From Lasiodiplodia sp. COLG20 (Eukaryota; Ascomycota; Dothideomycetes; Botryosphaeriales; Botryosphaeriaceae): 64,000 nt of DNA. The notes beneath the pieces are model-generated. The model had not been told where the DNA came from, did no database searches, and saw only the letters and a list, made by a program, of their open reading frames with translations. How positions within the stretch are numbered: the stretch's first letter is position 1; each line of letters begins with the position of its first letter. The stretch is from positions 124,001-188,000 of the forward strand of contig VNWV01000020.1 in the NCBI GenBank assembly GCA_009801085.1, given 5' to 3'. Positions 33,571-44,035 of this stretch are shown here, piece by piece. Both the position numbers and the translations under genes were made by a program.

Positions 33571-36500
33571 TCAAGCTTCCATTTCTCTCGCTGCGTGCCA
33601 GGAGAGTATAACCATAATAAGACTGATCCACCAACTAGCAGCTCCAAAAGCTCCTTGGACATCTTTCCCGAAAACGGACCACAAGACTATGAAAAGGATG
33701 CTCCCCAGTATGGCGAGAGAAGGCCAAATTTTGGTCCAGTGAAAACCTTCCCGGAAATTAATACCCCATCCTACCACTTCCTCTTCGAGGCTTGCCTTCA
33801 GCTCCCCTTGGAGCTTTTTAGGAAAACGCTTGAGCATCCATCTTTGCCCTTCAGGTACACAAGAAGGTTTGTTCATGAAATGAACAAGCGCGTCAGGCCC
33901 AATAGGAGGCCAACGTCTTGGTGGAATGGGACCGTATTCGTATTCAGCATTGTCGACTTTTTCCTTCGGCGGCAGGCAAGAGCAACTATTTTGGCAGTTC
34001 TTGTCATGCCCGTGGATGTCGACGTGCGAATTAGAGACGAGGGAGAACTAGCAGTAATATTTAAAACCAAGAATAGGAAGGTGGGAGGAGATATTACAAT
34101 ACTCACCTCGTTGAAATGTATTCCAGTAGGTCTACGCATAGTGAGAATCGAGCGCAGTGATCCCCGATGTTCATAGTACACGGCTCTCAATAGATAAAAC
34201 AGTTCTCGGTCAGATTTCACGTGGGAAATATGTTTCTGGTTCAGTCTGGTTCCAAATCTTTGTTCCGGAAGGCAGGTCAAAAGGTGAATGATTTTGTTTT
34301 CCGACAACTCAGATGGTTGAGAGGCGGCACCTTGGTCAGCTGCGTCGTGGTGCGAGGGAAGTTTCGGCTCCTCATCTCGTCTGAGTAGATATCCACCCAA
34401 CTCTTGTATCATTCTCCTTGCTTGATAGTAGAGCCCCTTGAACACATTACCAATGGATGGCACTATCTGCGATGAAGACCTCGTAACAACCGAAAGGCCA
34501 CGATCCCCAATCATATCTTTGAAACCATTTAGCAGATGCCAGACTGTATCCTCTGCGTCGGTATTGTGCAGACTCCCGTGTCGTGGTGTTGAGGTGGATC
34601 CCTCGTTGATCTCAGTGACCATCTCTGAAGAGAGACCAGGGATCATGTAATCGTCTATAAGTTCAACTCCACATCTGCAGCGCAAACGGAGTCTACAATG
34701 GCCCGGGGCTAGCGGTCTCTCACAAAGTCCCACCCGAGAGAGATGTCTTCTGAGTTTTGCATCAAAGGAGCATTCCGCTGGAATATCTGATGGCCAGATT
34801 TCAAGAACAGCGAGACCAAGTCCCAATGAGTGCCAAACTTCAGACGGATAAGCGCTATCATCCAATTTCCCAGGAAAGACCAGTAAATTAGCCATGTTTT
34901 GTAGGGGTGTTCTTGGTACTGCTGGTCTCTCTTCCGCCGATGCCTGGGCGGCTGGTGCTTTCTCATGGACCGGGCATTCGGCACTGTTAGTGCACTCGCC
35001 TTTTCCGGCACCGCCTCTGGGGCCTAGAACGAGCAGCGCAAGGGAACTTACCACGCCAAGTTTGGCGTCAACATCGTAGGAGACATACATGAGGTAGACG
35101 CATGATGGGATATCCATGGAGGCTAGGTTGGAAAGGATGGAGGCTAGATTGGAAAGGATGGAGGCTAGATCGGAAATGATGGAGGAGCTGAAAATAGCAC
35201 CGGAAGGGCTTTTGCAATGGCTGGAGGCGCCCGCATCAACGCCGGCAACAGGCGTAGACTGAGAGATTTGGTTCGACTTTCGCTCAATTTTGATGTGGTG
35301 CCCTCGACCCTGTGGATTACGATATCGCTTGGGGTACCCGTCATCCAGGCTCAAAGACCTCTTCTTGCTGGATTTTCTTTCAACCAACACTGGCTCATCC
35401 AAGGATCGGTCATCACCAGAATTTCGGCCCCTCAATGTGATGTCCGAACCCGAGCTCTGCATGCTGCTCCTATTATTCGCTGCAAGAAGCGCTATCGCCT
35501 TTTGCTTGGCTTCTTTGAGGTTCTTACAGTAGGTGATGTTGATTGTTGCAATAACCTCAGTGTCATCCTGACCGCGGAGAATAATTTGTGGAAGCGGTGG
35601 GTCTTTTCGACCACCTTCCTCGAATGCAGCAGCAATAGCCTCCTCAGTAGTCCCCCACAAATGGCCACCCGCATACTGATATACATGCATCGCGAGCGTT
35701 GCATAGAGCTGATAGCTGAGCCAAAGATACCGCATTGATATAGGCATCCACATAACAGAAATGACGAGGCCGGCGGGGAACACAAGTCCAAGGGAAACGA
35801 TGATGACAAACTGGAGAAACTCTCGGCTGCGGTCGCGGACAGGATGCCCGTAGTGGCGAAAGAACTGGAGCACGACAGACTCTTTCCCTTGGATCACCAA
35901 CACTCCATTGCGGTGATAGATCTCGAAGCACTTCTCGACATCCCCCTCTGTGCTGTCGGCTGGACGAGTGAAGTGCTCGCGAGCTACTGTGGCGAAGGTG
36001 CTGGTGATCTTCAACAGAAGTGGGATGAACCAAAGCGTAGCAAGTCCAGATTTCCATATATATGCTGCAACTGTTCCTACAGCAATACCAGTCAACTCCG
36101 AGAGGACAACTCCAGCATAGACTTGTAGAGAAATTGTTCCAGTGTCTCTGCGTATGACCGGTGCATCTTTCGCCTTCTTGGTGTTGTACTCTAGAACCAG
36201 ATGCGTGTATGATGTCGTAGGTCGCACTGGTGATCCCTCAACCGCCCTCGCTTTCAAGTATTCCGCTTCCTTAGTCTTCTGCTTCCAATTCTTCAACGTC
36301 GGCATCCTCAACTCTGAGATAGCACGAATCCACAGCCCATTTCTGGTATGCTCCTTCCCAATCGGCTTGCCATCCATCCATACCGTGTACTCCAGCTTGT
36401 AGTCTTGAAAGAATGCGGGATCGAGCATGTGTCCCCTATGCCTTCCTTTAAACAGACCATGCTCAAAGAACCTGTCTAAGGTCTGCAGCGCAGCCTTGTG

Positions 36501-36701
36501 CAGCGGGCCGCCCATAGGCATGAAAAAGACCGCGAGAAGGGCATTTCGAAAGGAAAGGTGATTCCAAAATCTCTGCGGCCAGAGGATGCGCTCAAATAGG
36601 TGAATGGTTGCTGCTTCAGCTCCCAGGTAGCCAATAAGGGTACACATAATATTGAGAACATGGGCGACGCTGTCTGGGTCGCTGTTGATGTTCGAGGTCA
36701 T
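33571..36701 (-). CDS. Fused multi-pass membrane protein, two fungal families in one frame
   Basis: This is a predicted 1023-aa protein from exons 36701-34107 and 34047-33571 (59-bp intron, GTGAGT to CTGCTAG). The N-terminal 400 residues match a fungal membrane family that starts IGYLGAEAATIHLFER, continues FMPMGGPLHKAALQ and YKLEYTVWMDGKPIG, and has TM helices in VYAGVVLSELTGIAVG and LQFVIIVSLGLVFPAGLVI. A Ser-rich linker carries a 21-bp repeat. The C-terminal half belongs to a second common family with a cysteine pair C-R-C-G-V-E-L-I-D-D-Y, then ELFYLLRAVYYEHRGSLRS and, after the intron, a WGINFREGFHW block before the last TM pair. Each half is usually a separate gene elsewhere, so this is either a fusion or two adjacent genes whose boundary has become open. 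A decayed copy of the N-terminal part lies at 42.3-42.8 kb. Confidence 0.7.
35105..35190 (-). repeat. 21-bp in-frame tandem repeat, about 3.5 copies
   Basis: The unit encodes S-N/D-L-A-S-I-L/I and repeats as SDLASII-SDLASIL-SNLASIL-SNLASM in the linker of the fused membrane protein. The copies are nearly identical, so the expansion is recent. Confidence 0.85.
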
Positions 36702-37229
36702 GGTGAGGGTTCGGTATTAAGGTGTTGAATCGGAAAGGACGCAAAAGGCTGAGAGAACTCTTTTAAGTCAGACCTCTTCATGTCGCACACGGATTAGGCA
36801 GAAGCACTTTCTCAGCACAGCTACAGGCGACGGGTAGCCCTTTTGTTGATTGGACGCCCTGGCTTTGTGAGTTTTCGTAAGAGGCTGAGGCAGAGTTACG
36901 CCTCGCCGTTCCCCGCTTCTGATTGGGACAACTAAGGAGTGTGATTGTCAAAAATTTCGACACAAGGCTGAAGCCGAGGTAAACGGTTCGGTTGTCGCAC
37001 GAGTATGCATGCCCTCGCCTTGGGCTAGTACATAGCACTTAGCCTAGTGTAGACTGGGGAATAAGACTTTCAGCAGATTAGATTCCACCATAAGTGATTG
37101 GGTTTCTCTACTTTCGGGTGCGCTATTGGTTAATTGCGTCTACATACACGAAATGCCCGAAGAGATCACCCAAATCTTTATTCCCTGAGCCACGACGTAC
37201 GGCTGTTATTGGCGAAAAGAAATCCTGTC
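36702..37229. other. Intergenic, 528 bp
   Basis: This is the promoter of the fused membrane protein gene and the 3' flank of the DUF4238 gene. The first 100 bp upstream of 36701 are also recognisable next to the decayed copy at 42.8 kb. Confidence 0.5.
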
Positions 37230-39608
37230 TCATGGATCCCAATACTGCTTCCCCGTCTCCCAAATAAAATGGCCAAATTCTGCAAGACGGTCTGTTATGT
37301 ATCTAGCCCAGTACACATACAGAAAAATGACAGAAATGGACGTAGCAATCATACTCAGTGCCAGGAGAATGAACGTCTCTATATTATCGTCGTGCTGATT
37401 TTGTGACGGCGTGTCCACTGATCCTTTAGAGCCCTGCCCAGCATTAAATGGCTCGTCTGAGGATATCTTTGGCTCTGCTTCAACTTCTTCTGTCAAAGGA
37501 GCCTCATGATGACCACTCTTTCGCGGTAGAAGTGACCGAACCCAAAGATACGACTTCCAGAGTAATTTGAACAAGTGATAATGCGCAATACCAAGACAAA
37601 ATCCGACGATGAGCAGGATGAAGGATAGGGAGCGGGAGATTTCGTCGTCTTCAGGTTCTGCGCCTTGTACGTTGTGGCATTTGGGCGCCTGCCGGTGACC
37701 AGATCGTTTCATCACGCCCTTATCTTTCTTCGATTTTTTCGAGGTGGCGTCCTGGATCTTGGATGTTGGACTTCTTGCTAATGACTTCTCATCTTTCACC
37801 TTCGCCTTGGCTTTCTTTTCTCCAGGCTCCTTTTGAGAATCTCTCTTCGAAGATTCCATCTCAGATTTATTCGGTTCGAATTCTTTCTTCTCAAATCCAT
37901 TCGTCTTGAATCCATCCTTCTCACATGCATTCGGCTCAGGCTCCTTCTCTTCGGATTGCTTCGTCCCCAAGTTTTCATTCCTCCTTTTCTCCCGTGCTTG
38001 CTCTATGAACTTGGGTATCTCTGGCAGGAGATGTTGATACTGCCACCGCGGCGGAGGCGTGAACTGGTTGCCCGTGTAACTGCTTCCTGGTGTTTGCGCA
38101 TCATTTGAATTACCACGGGATGCCGCATCTCTTTCCGCTGCACGCCGCCTAAGCTGTTCAAGAACCCCCTGCTCAATGAGAAAATCTCTCCCAGCATCGT
38201 CTGAATGCATATTAAACCTCAGACGAACATCTGATCCTAAGAGCCTCGCAGCGCGTTCCAGCTTTTGCAGTTGAAGCAGGGTCTGATCGTATGGGTCGTC
38301 AACGATCTTGAGTGGGTACGCGCCTGCAACTGTGCAAGGGTCCGTGAGGTAGTATTCCAGCGCCTTCCGGGCTGCTGTAGGTGAAGCGTATGCGATGATA
38401 GAGCTGCTATGGGACTCATTCAAGATGACCGCATTGACCCTCTGAACATGCTCGGAGGAGAGAGGGAAAAACCGGAAATCAAATCGATGATCAGCTCGCG
38501 GGGTTCCGTCCTCGCCATCGACCAGAACCGGCATTCCGTTGACGATTTTGGTGTAGGAGTTGCGCGCTTTCGTAACGGGGAGATCCTCGAGAAAGGAGCC
38601 GGTCATGCCGTACTCCGTATGCATCCTTCGGTGCATCTCCCGCTGCAGCCATCTTTTTTCTCGCGCGCCCGGGATGACGTCTTCGTCTGGGTTGGGCAAG
38701 AGTATGCTGCGGAGGACCATGACGACCTTCGGGGAAATGACGGCGAAGTTGTGGTATTCCGTGCACGCCGTTGTGATCTTTTCGCCAGTAAAAGGGTGAA
38801 CACTGAAGCTCACTGGCCCTTCATAGATGTCGTACGCATTCTCGGTGAGAATAAACTCTTCGCCGTGCTCCGATGGCGTGCAGAAAGCCAAGTACATGAG
38901 CTCCATGTTGACAAACGCCCATTCCGCGTCTCCGGGGTACAGCCTTTTCAAGATTTTGGAGAACCACTTCCCATTTTTGCCGATCTTTACCTCGGCCATC
39001 GTCCTAATGTTGTCCAGCCAGACCTCGATTGGCTTCTTGAATCCCTTCTTGTGCATGTATTGAACCATACATTCCTTGTCTCGGGCATTGTAGCTTTCGA
39101 TGTCTCTGTGATAGAAACGCCTGTGCTGGTTTGATCCCCTGTACCTCATGACGAATAGGAACCGGCGCAGCTCGTCTCGCTCGGAGCGCAGCAGTTGTAC
39201 TGTTGGAAGTCCATTTTCCTGCGCTGTGCGGACTTTGTGGATGATTCGCGATGCGGCGCCCTCGAGCTTACTGAGCAGTTTCTCGATATGCTGTTGGCCG
39301 GCAGATAACTGGAGATCTCGGTACATATCCCACTGGCCGAAGGCGTCAGCCAGTGGAACCTCTGTTTTCTCGATCTCCGGGTCAAGCTGGAGGACATTAA
39401 GCATGTCCCCCGCTTCTTCTTTCCTGCTTTGTCGCTTCTGTCCATTGTGCTGCTGCTTGCGTTGTAGAGAGGCCTCAGAATGATGCGCAAAGTTCCTCAA
39501 GATAAATCGAGGGACATAATGCTGGTATTCCCGGCGTTCTTGTGACATTTGACCAATCAGCGGTTGCGCTGGGCAATCAGCTTGCGATGTGCCAGCAGAT
39601 TTTCTCAT
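37230..39608 (-). CDS. DUF4238 protein with C-terminal membrane anchor
   Basis: This is a predicted single-exon protein of 792 aa from the ATG at 39608; a second candidate start lies 20 codons later, just before the key motif. The DUF4238 hallmark YQHYVPRFILRNFA is at residues 28-41, followed by EVPLADAFGQWDMYRD, a charged helix, LRRFLFVMRYRG and the FILTENAYDIYEG and YHNFAVISPKVVMVLRS blocks. The second half is a long Lys/Glu-rich linker with an imperfect repeat (EKDGF-KTNGF-EKKEF) and then two hydrophobic helices (LSFILLIVGFCLGIAH and FILLALSMIATSISVIFLYVY). DUF4238 is widespread in bacteria and fungi without an assigned activity. The membrane-tethered arrangement is notable, and HET gene 2 lies immediately upstream on the same strand. 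Confidence 0.88.
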   Translation of the reverse strand: MRKSAGTSQADCPAQPLIGQMSQERREYQHYVPRFILRNFAHHSEASLQRKQQHNGQKRQSRKEEAGDMLNVLQLDPEIEKTEVPLADAFGQWDMYRDLQLSAGQQHIEKLLSKLEGAASRIIHKVRTAQENGLPTVQLLRSERDELRRFLFVMRYRGSNQHRRFYHRDIESYNARDKECMVQYMHKKGFKKPIEVWLDNIRTMAEVKIGKNGKWFSKILKRLYPGDAEWAFVNMELMYLAFCTPSEHGEEFILTENAYDIYEGPVSFSVHPFTGEKITTACTEYHNFAVISPKVVMVLRSILLPNPDEDVIPGAREKRWLQREMHRRMHTEYGMTGSFLEDLPVTKARNSYTKIVNGMPVLVDGEDGTPRADHRFDFRFFPLSSEHVQRVNAVILNESHSSSIIAYASPTAARKALEYYLTDPCTVAGAYPLKIVDDPYDQTLLQLQKLERAARLLGSDVRLRFNMHSDDAGRDFLIEQGVLEQLRRRAAERDAASRGNSNDAQTPGSSYTGNQFTPPPRWQYQHLLPEIPKFIEQAREKRRNENLGTKQSEEKEPEPNACEKDGFKTNGFEKKEFEPNKSEMESSKRDSQKEPGEKKAKAKVKDEKSLARSPTSKIQDATSKKSKKDKGVMKRSGHRQAPKCHNVQGAEPEDDEISRSLSFILLIVGFCLGIAHYHLFKLLWKSYLWVRSLLPRKSGHHEAPLTEEVEAEPKISSDEPFNAGQGSKGSVDTPSQNQHDDNIETFILLALSMIATSISVIFLYVYWARYITDRLAEFGHFIWETGKQYWDP

Positions 39609-40232
39609 GGCTGATTTCTTTACGCAGTGTTTGTGGGAGGATGAAAATAAAGACTGAAGAGACTCATGCAAATGCAAAGAGGAATTTGTACTGGTGGGAT
39701 ATTGTCGCGTCTTAAGAGTATACTTAAGCGCTGAGGTGTGCGGCGTAGTCGGAAAAAGCGGAGAAACGCCAATCATGTAGCCCTGCCCACCAAAACAAAT
39801 GATTATGTGACACGTCTTTCTTGATAAGATTCGTGCAAGTGGGTATCGGAGCTGACAAATAGCGCGATGGATAGCAGAATAGAGCAGGGGTAAATGTGTC
39901 ACATTGTAGACCGGAGAATGATCCTTCCAAAAAGTCCTTTCTTTTTTGAAATAGATAACACTCAACCTATAGGCAGTATAGCTTATTTTGAGTCTAAACA
40001 TATCTGTGCTAGTCCCTTATTTATTCTGTCTGTAACTTAAGAATTTGTCATTTTCCCTTCTACAGCAATATTTTCCTCCGGCACAAATTTATGCATGAGC
40101 AACTATTACACAGGTTGTTCTGTTGAGGTACTATTGACTACTATTGCTCGCGAAAGACCCGACTGTGTCTTTAAATAATACATACTGCCATACACATGAG
40201 CTTTTTGTAATACACTGCGAGGAACTCTAACG
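39609..40232. other. Intergenic, 624 bp
   Basis: This is the promoter side of the DUF4238 gene and the 3' flank of HET gene 2. It is AT-rich from about 39950 to 40200. No gene is seen. Confidence 0.5.
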
Positions 40233-42095
40233 CTACCCAAATGCTATAGGCTCTCGCTCTTGAATCAAAATTTCCTGAATGCTGTTTGGAAATTGGGCTG
40301 CAATCATCGATTGCCATACACAGATTCCCAACCGCCTACAGCTCCATTGAAGTGCTGCACTAGGCCGAAAGATTAGGAGGCCGACGTGAAAATAGCGCTT
40401 CGTAGCGTTACGTTGAAGGTCGGTTGCGTGTTCAGGTACATGACTGTAGTACCCAAGGAGCAGAACAAATAGTTCCCCCTCAGGATGTGCAACTCTGTGT
40501 TTTTGAAAGAGCTCATTGACGTCCTCCTTCGTTGCCGGATCTTCCCGGTCATGGCCATCGAGGAGAGGCACAGATATTGGGCGAAACGGAGACGCATCCA
40601 ACCAGATTTGAAGGGGCAGTTGAGAATCAGCTTCTGTTTCCCACCCAACTCCAAAGATCCTGTGAAGATCTTCGTAACGAGCCATCTTTCCATCGAATAA
40701 GCAGGGTGACTCCACCTTCCCATGAAGAGTAAGTGAGCAATACGACTCGTAGTGCAAATCCCAAGAACCCCCACCGCCCATGACTCGTGGCACCCATGAT
40801 GTCTGATTGAATCGCCAGGCTTGACCACGTGATGGTGGCTCGGTGAATATATGAATTTGACTGAGGACCGGATTTCGCCTCAGGAAAGCTACGCCCAGCT
40901 TCCATTCAAGCTCACTTGCAAGTAGAACTTTGGTGTCGCTCGGCGACAGTAGCTCGCAGAATGGCGTTTCATTTGTTGGAACAAAGAGGCCTTGTACGGC
41001 GTGAACGTAACTCCGATCACAATCGGTGGCCCGGAAGCGTGTGACGGAATATATGTTGATCGGGTTTCTTGTTGCGACAGCGGCGAGGCCTGATGTTTCC
41101 AGGAGCATAATGATGTTGCGTAGGAGTCGCGGCCTTTGGTTGGATACAATGCAGTTTCCAGGACGAAGGGCTTTACGGCATACCATGTCGAGTGTTGCAC
41201 AGGAGTTGAGGAGTGTCTGAAAGGTGGCCATGGAAGTACCGTGCTTCACGTGCTTTCCGTCTTTATCCAAGACTTTAGCATCTGGACGAACGGAGACCTC
41301 CTGTAGTGTCCACAAAGATGTGAACCAAGGATCCTTGATGAGTTCGACTAGTGCGGTCCATGCGTCGGATGGCCACGAGTCTATCGATGCATCATGGTGT
41401 TTCTGTTGTCTGAGGAAATCACAGGTTTTTGTTAGGACTCCCCAGCATTTTTCTAGTTGATTATTATCCTTAGTTGTAATCCAAACGTAAACCTCTTGGG
41501 CCTTCTTGAATATCGCCGTCTGTCGACGTATTTCGACATCCTGAGCCGTACCTGGGCGCTGATCGATGCAAGCCTGGTCGATCCACAAGAACTGGGCGTC
41601 GGTGCACCCATCATCTTCGCTGCTGAGACGTCGGGCGCGGAGTATAGCATTATTGATGCTTTCCTGCCGAAAATGATTGGGGGAGATAGAGGCTAAACTC
41701 CATGGTAGACCGTTGACTTTGAACCTCATTCCTGTTCGATTTTTCTTCTGCTTCCGCAATTCTTGATACCTTCCCCATGTATAGCTCAATGCATTAAAGC
41801 GAGGCTCCTTCCATCGGCCGTAGAAGTTTCCAGGTTGCCATTCCAACGAAGTCCAACTTGGAACGTGTAAAAGTCTCTGGGGCCAGTCTTCAATCCCCTC
41901 CGGTAGTGTTTCATCGCGGCCGCTGGATGGACTCGCCTGAATGGAGGTTGCCGTGGCTGTGTAGCGGGAGGGAGAGGCGGGGTACGGCCCAAACGATGGC
42001 TGGTAGACTACATGCGGTAATGAAGACACCTGTGGCTCGTAAGATAAAATATCATCGAGGTGTGCAAAGGGCCAAATATCAGCAAATTCTTGCAT
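40233..42095 (-). CDS. HET-domain protein 2
   Basis: This is a single-exon protein of 620 aa. It begins MQEFADIWPFAHLDD. The HET domain includes LLHVPSWTSLEWQPGNFYG, FNALSYTWGRYQEL, FLWIDQACIDQRP and the DPWFTSLWTLQEV block. A variable C-terminal region follows, with GRLGICVW-type sequence near the end (CRRLGICVWQSMIAAQ) matching HET protein 1. HET domains trigger programmed death when incompatible hyphae fuse. Alignment by eye shows the two proteins in this window share the same plan and are likely paralogues. No NACHT, WD40 or other sensor domain is fused to it. Confidence 0.9.
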   Translation of the reverse strand: MQEFADIWPFAHLDDILSYEPQVSSLPHVVYQPSFGPYPASPSRYTATATSIQASPSSGRDETLPEGIEDWPQRLLHVPSWTSLEWQPGNFYGRWKEPRFNALSYTWGRYQELRKQKKNRTGMRFKVNGLPWSLASISPNHFRQESINNAILRARRLSSEDDGCTDAQFLWIDQACIDQRPGTAQDVEIRRQTAIFKKAQEVYVWITTKDNNQLEKCWGVLTKTCDFLRQQKHHDASIDSWPSDAWTALVELIKDPWFTSLWTLQEVSVRPDAKVLDKDGKHVKHGTSMATFQTLLNSCATLDMVCRKALRPGNCIVSNQRPRLLRNIIMLLETSGLAAVATRNPINIYSVTRFRATDCDRSYVHAVQGLFVPTNETPFCELLSPSDTKVLLASELEWKLGVAFLRRNPVLSQIHIFTEPPSRGQAWRFNQTSWVPRVMGGGGSWDLHYESYCSLTLHGKVESPCLFDGKMARYEDLHRIFGVGWETEADSQLPLQIWLDASPFRPISVPLLDGHDREDPATKEDVNELFQKHRVAHPEGELFVLLLGYYSHVPEHATDLQRNATKRYFHVGLLIFRPSAALQWSCRRLGICVWQSMIAAQFPNSIQEILIQEREPIAFG

Positions 42096-42339
42096 AATTC
42101 GAAAACTCTGACTTCACACACACGTAGGCCAGGGAGAATCAGACTCACGAAGGATAATGAGGGAATGGATTAGCCTCTCAAGAAGGATTGCTATGGCACT
42201 CATGGCCAGCAAGGGAGCGCTCGTATCACTGTTGAGATGAAGCTAGCATGCAGCATCCAAACAGAGTTAGGGGCTGTCTTCCTAGATGACTAGAGCATGC
42301 CGTAGCTGCCTACGTTGTCTCGACCTTCACTCTCCTTGT

Positions 42340-42850
42340 CTCCACTTCCTCAGGCTGATTCAACACCATTCAGAGCCGGCAGCGTCAGCTTCAAGTAGGC
42401 GCGGACCCCTCTGGAGCCGGCTCCTTCTCGACCGGCCTGCCGTCCATCCACATGGTATACCCCAGCTTGTAGTCTTGAGAGGCATGGTGTCAAGCATGTG
42501 TCCCTGATGGCTCCTCCCTCTGAACAGAGTGTGCTCAACCAACCAGTGTGAAGGGCGGTTTGTGAAACGGGCTGCCCATAGGCGGGGAACGGACGGCGAG
42601 GAAGGGGAGGAAGGCATTCCGGAAGGACAGGCGATGCCGGAATCTCTGCGACGGAAGAATATGCTCGAACGGGTGAATCGTGCGGCTTCGGTGCCTAGAG
42701 AGTCAGTAACGGTTCCGAGTGCGTTCGAACTCTGCGAGGCGCGGTGTTACCCACTGCTGATGTCCGAGGCCATGATGAGCGTTCGGTAATGAGCTGTTGA
42801 CCTGGAGAGGCCGCAAAACGACGGACCCGACCCCATATAGCCCGATCTTT
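42340..42850 (-). pseudogene. Decayed copy of the fused membrane protein N-terminus
   Basis: The minus strand is clearly homologous to 36340-36790. It starts at ATG 42772 with MASDISSG and then an immediate stop. Blocks such as FEHILPSQRFRHRLSFRNAF and YKLGYTMWMDGRP match the intact gene but lie in different frames, separated by frameshifts and further stops. Homology continues about 80 bp upstream of the start into the promoter. Only the N-terminal 110-130 codons are present. It lies just upstream of HET gene 2. Confidence 0.85.
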
Positions 42851-44035
42851 CCATGCTGTGCAGAAACGGGATTCCTCATAGCAGTTACCAGGGGGGTGAT
42901 GGAGCATCTGCTGATTGGGCTCCAAGTTTGATTTCGTGCGATGTTAATGTTTGCCTAAGCCTCACTCTCACGATTTGGAATAGCGTAGCTACAGATCATG
43001 CGCTGACGCGAGACGAAGATAACAAGGTGGTATTCACTGCCACTATGTAACTGCGGAGCCCGTAAGACTTAGACAAGCAGGAGACTGGAGAAATGATTCT
43101 ATGTCGTCGAAGGATGAATAGCTTGTGTGGTCCTCAAACCCAACGTACGAACCGACTGCTGATATCCTGCACAGACTCTTCCTTCTCACGGAGCGCAACC
43201 TACCTTACACTGTCCGTTTATTCAGCTTTCCAGCACTGCGGATGGGCAACTTATTGTCCACGGGGCTGCTGCTGCATGACATGTTGGGGAACGAGAGCAT
43301 CCGACGGGATAGCAGTGATGAAGAGTGCCAATCCAATCATTTTTCTCTCTGTGTAAGTCTCATCTTCCCGTCCGTTGATCTGCGAGGGACAAGAAAGTCA
43401 TGTGTCCCAATTGTGCATTCGGTGATACGGTTGAACAAATCAAACACATGTGTAAATTGATTTCAGCATCGAGAGTGGTGTAAAGCGGCAGAATTGAAAC
43501 CGTACTGATACAAATCAGCTTACGAGGCCCATTCGCTGTATTCTGCAACATGTCTGAGGCTGTTGAAGCTATTGTGCTGATATCCCTGTCCAATGGTTAC
43601 CCAAACTTACATGATGTCAAGAATTAGTGGTACGCTGACTCAGCAAATACTCTTCATTCACGCTTCCGATGGCAAACGTGAAGAATAGCAAGGCCCCGGG
43701 CGTAACTGTGCCCCAGCTCGTTCTTAAAATTAACATATGTGGGTATTTGAAGCTATCGTCCGGATGAGAATGTCGAATTAAAATTCTACATACACGTACG
43801 GACGATAGCTTCAAATACCCATGACACGAGAGAAAAATAAACCCGCGCTAGCCGTCGGCTGCGAGAGGGGACTGTATATCTCTCGTCATCCATTCAGAAC
43901 ACTAAAAATACATCCCTGCCTTCCATATAAAACGCCGAACCCACCAGAAGGAAATCTCGCCGCAGGCGTCGGAACCATAATCGGCACAGGGTATATATCA
44001 AACCCACCATACTTTTTTCCCCCGTAGTCCCACGA
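42851..44035. other. Intergenic, 1.2 kb
   Basis: No gene is supported. Overlapping open frames at 43093-43460 have no recognisable feature. A perfect 22-bp hairpin lies at 43741-43820. Confidence 0.5.
43741..43820. repeat. Perfect 22-bp inverted repeat with 36-bp loop
   Basis: The arms at 43741-43762 (GGGTATTTGAAGCTATCGTC plus CG) and 43799-43820 are exact reverse complements. The structure could be a foldback element end pair, a strong RNA hairpin or a transcript terminator-like structure. No obvious target-site duplication flanks it. Confidence 0.9.
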
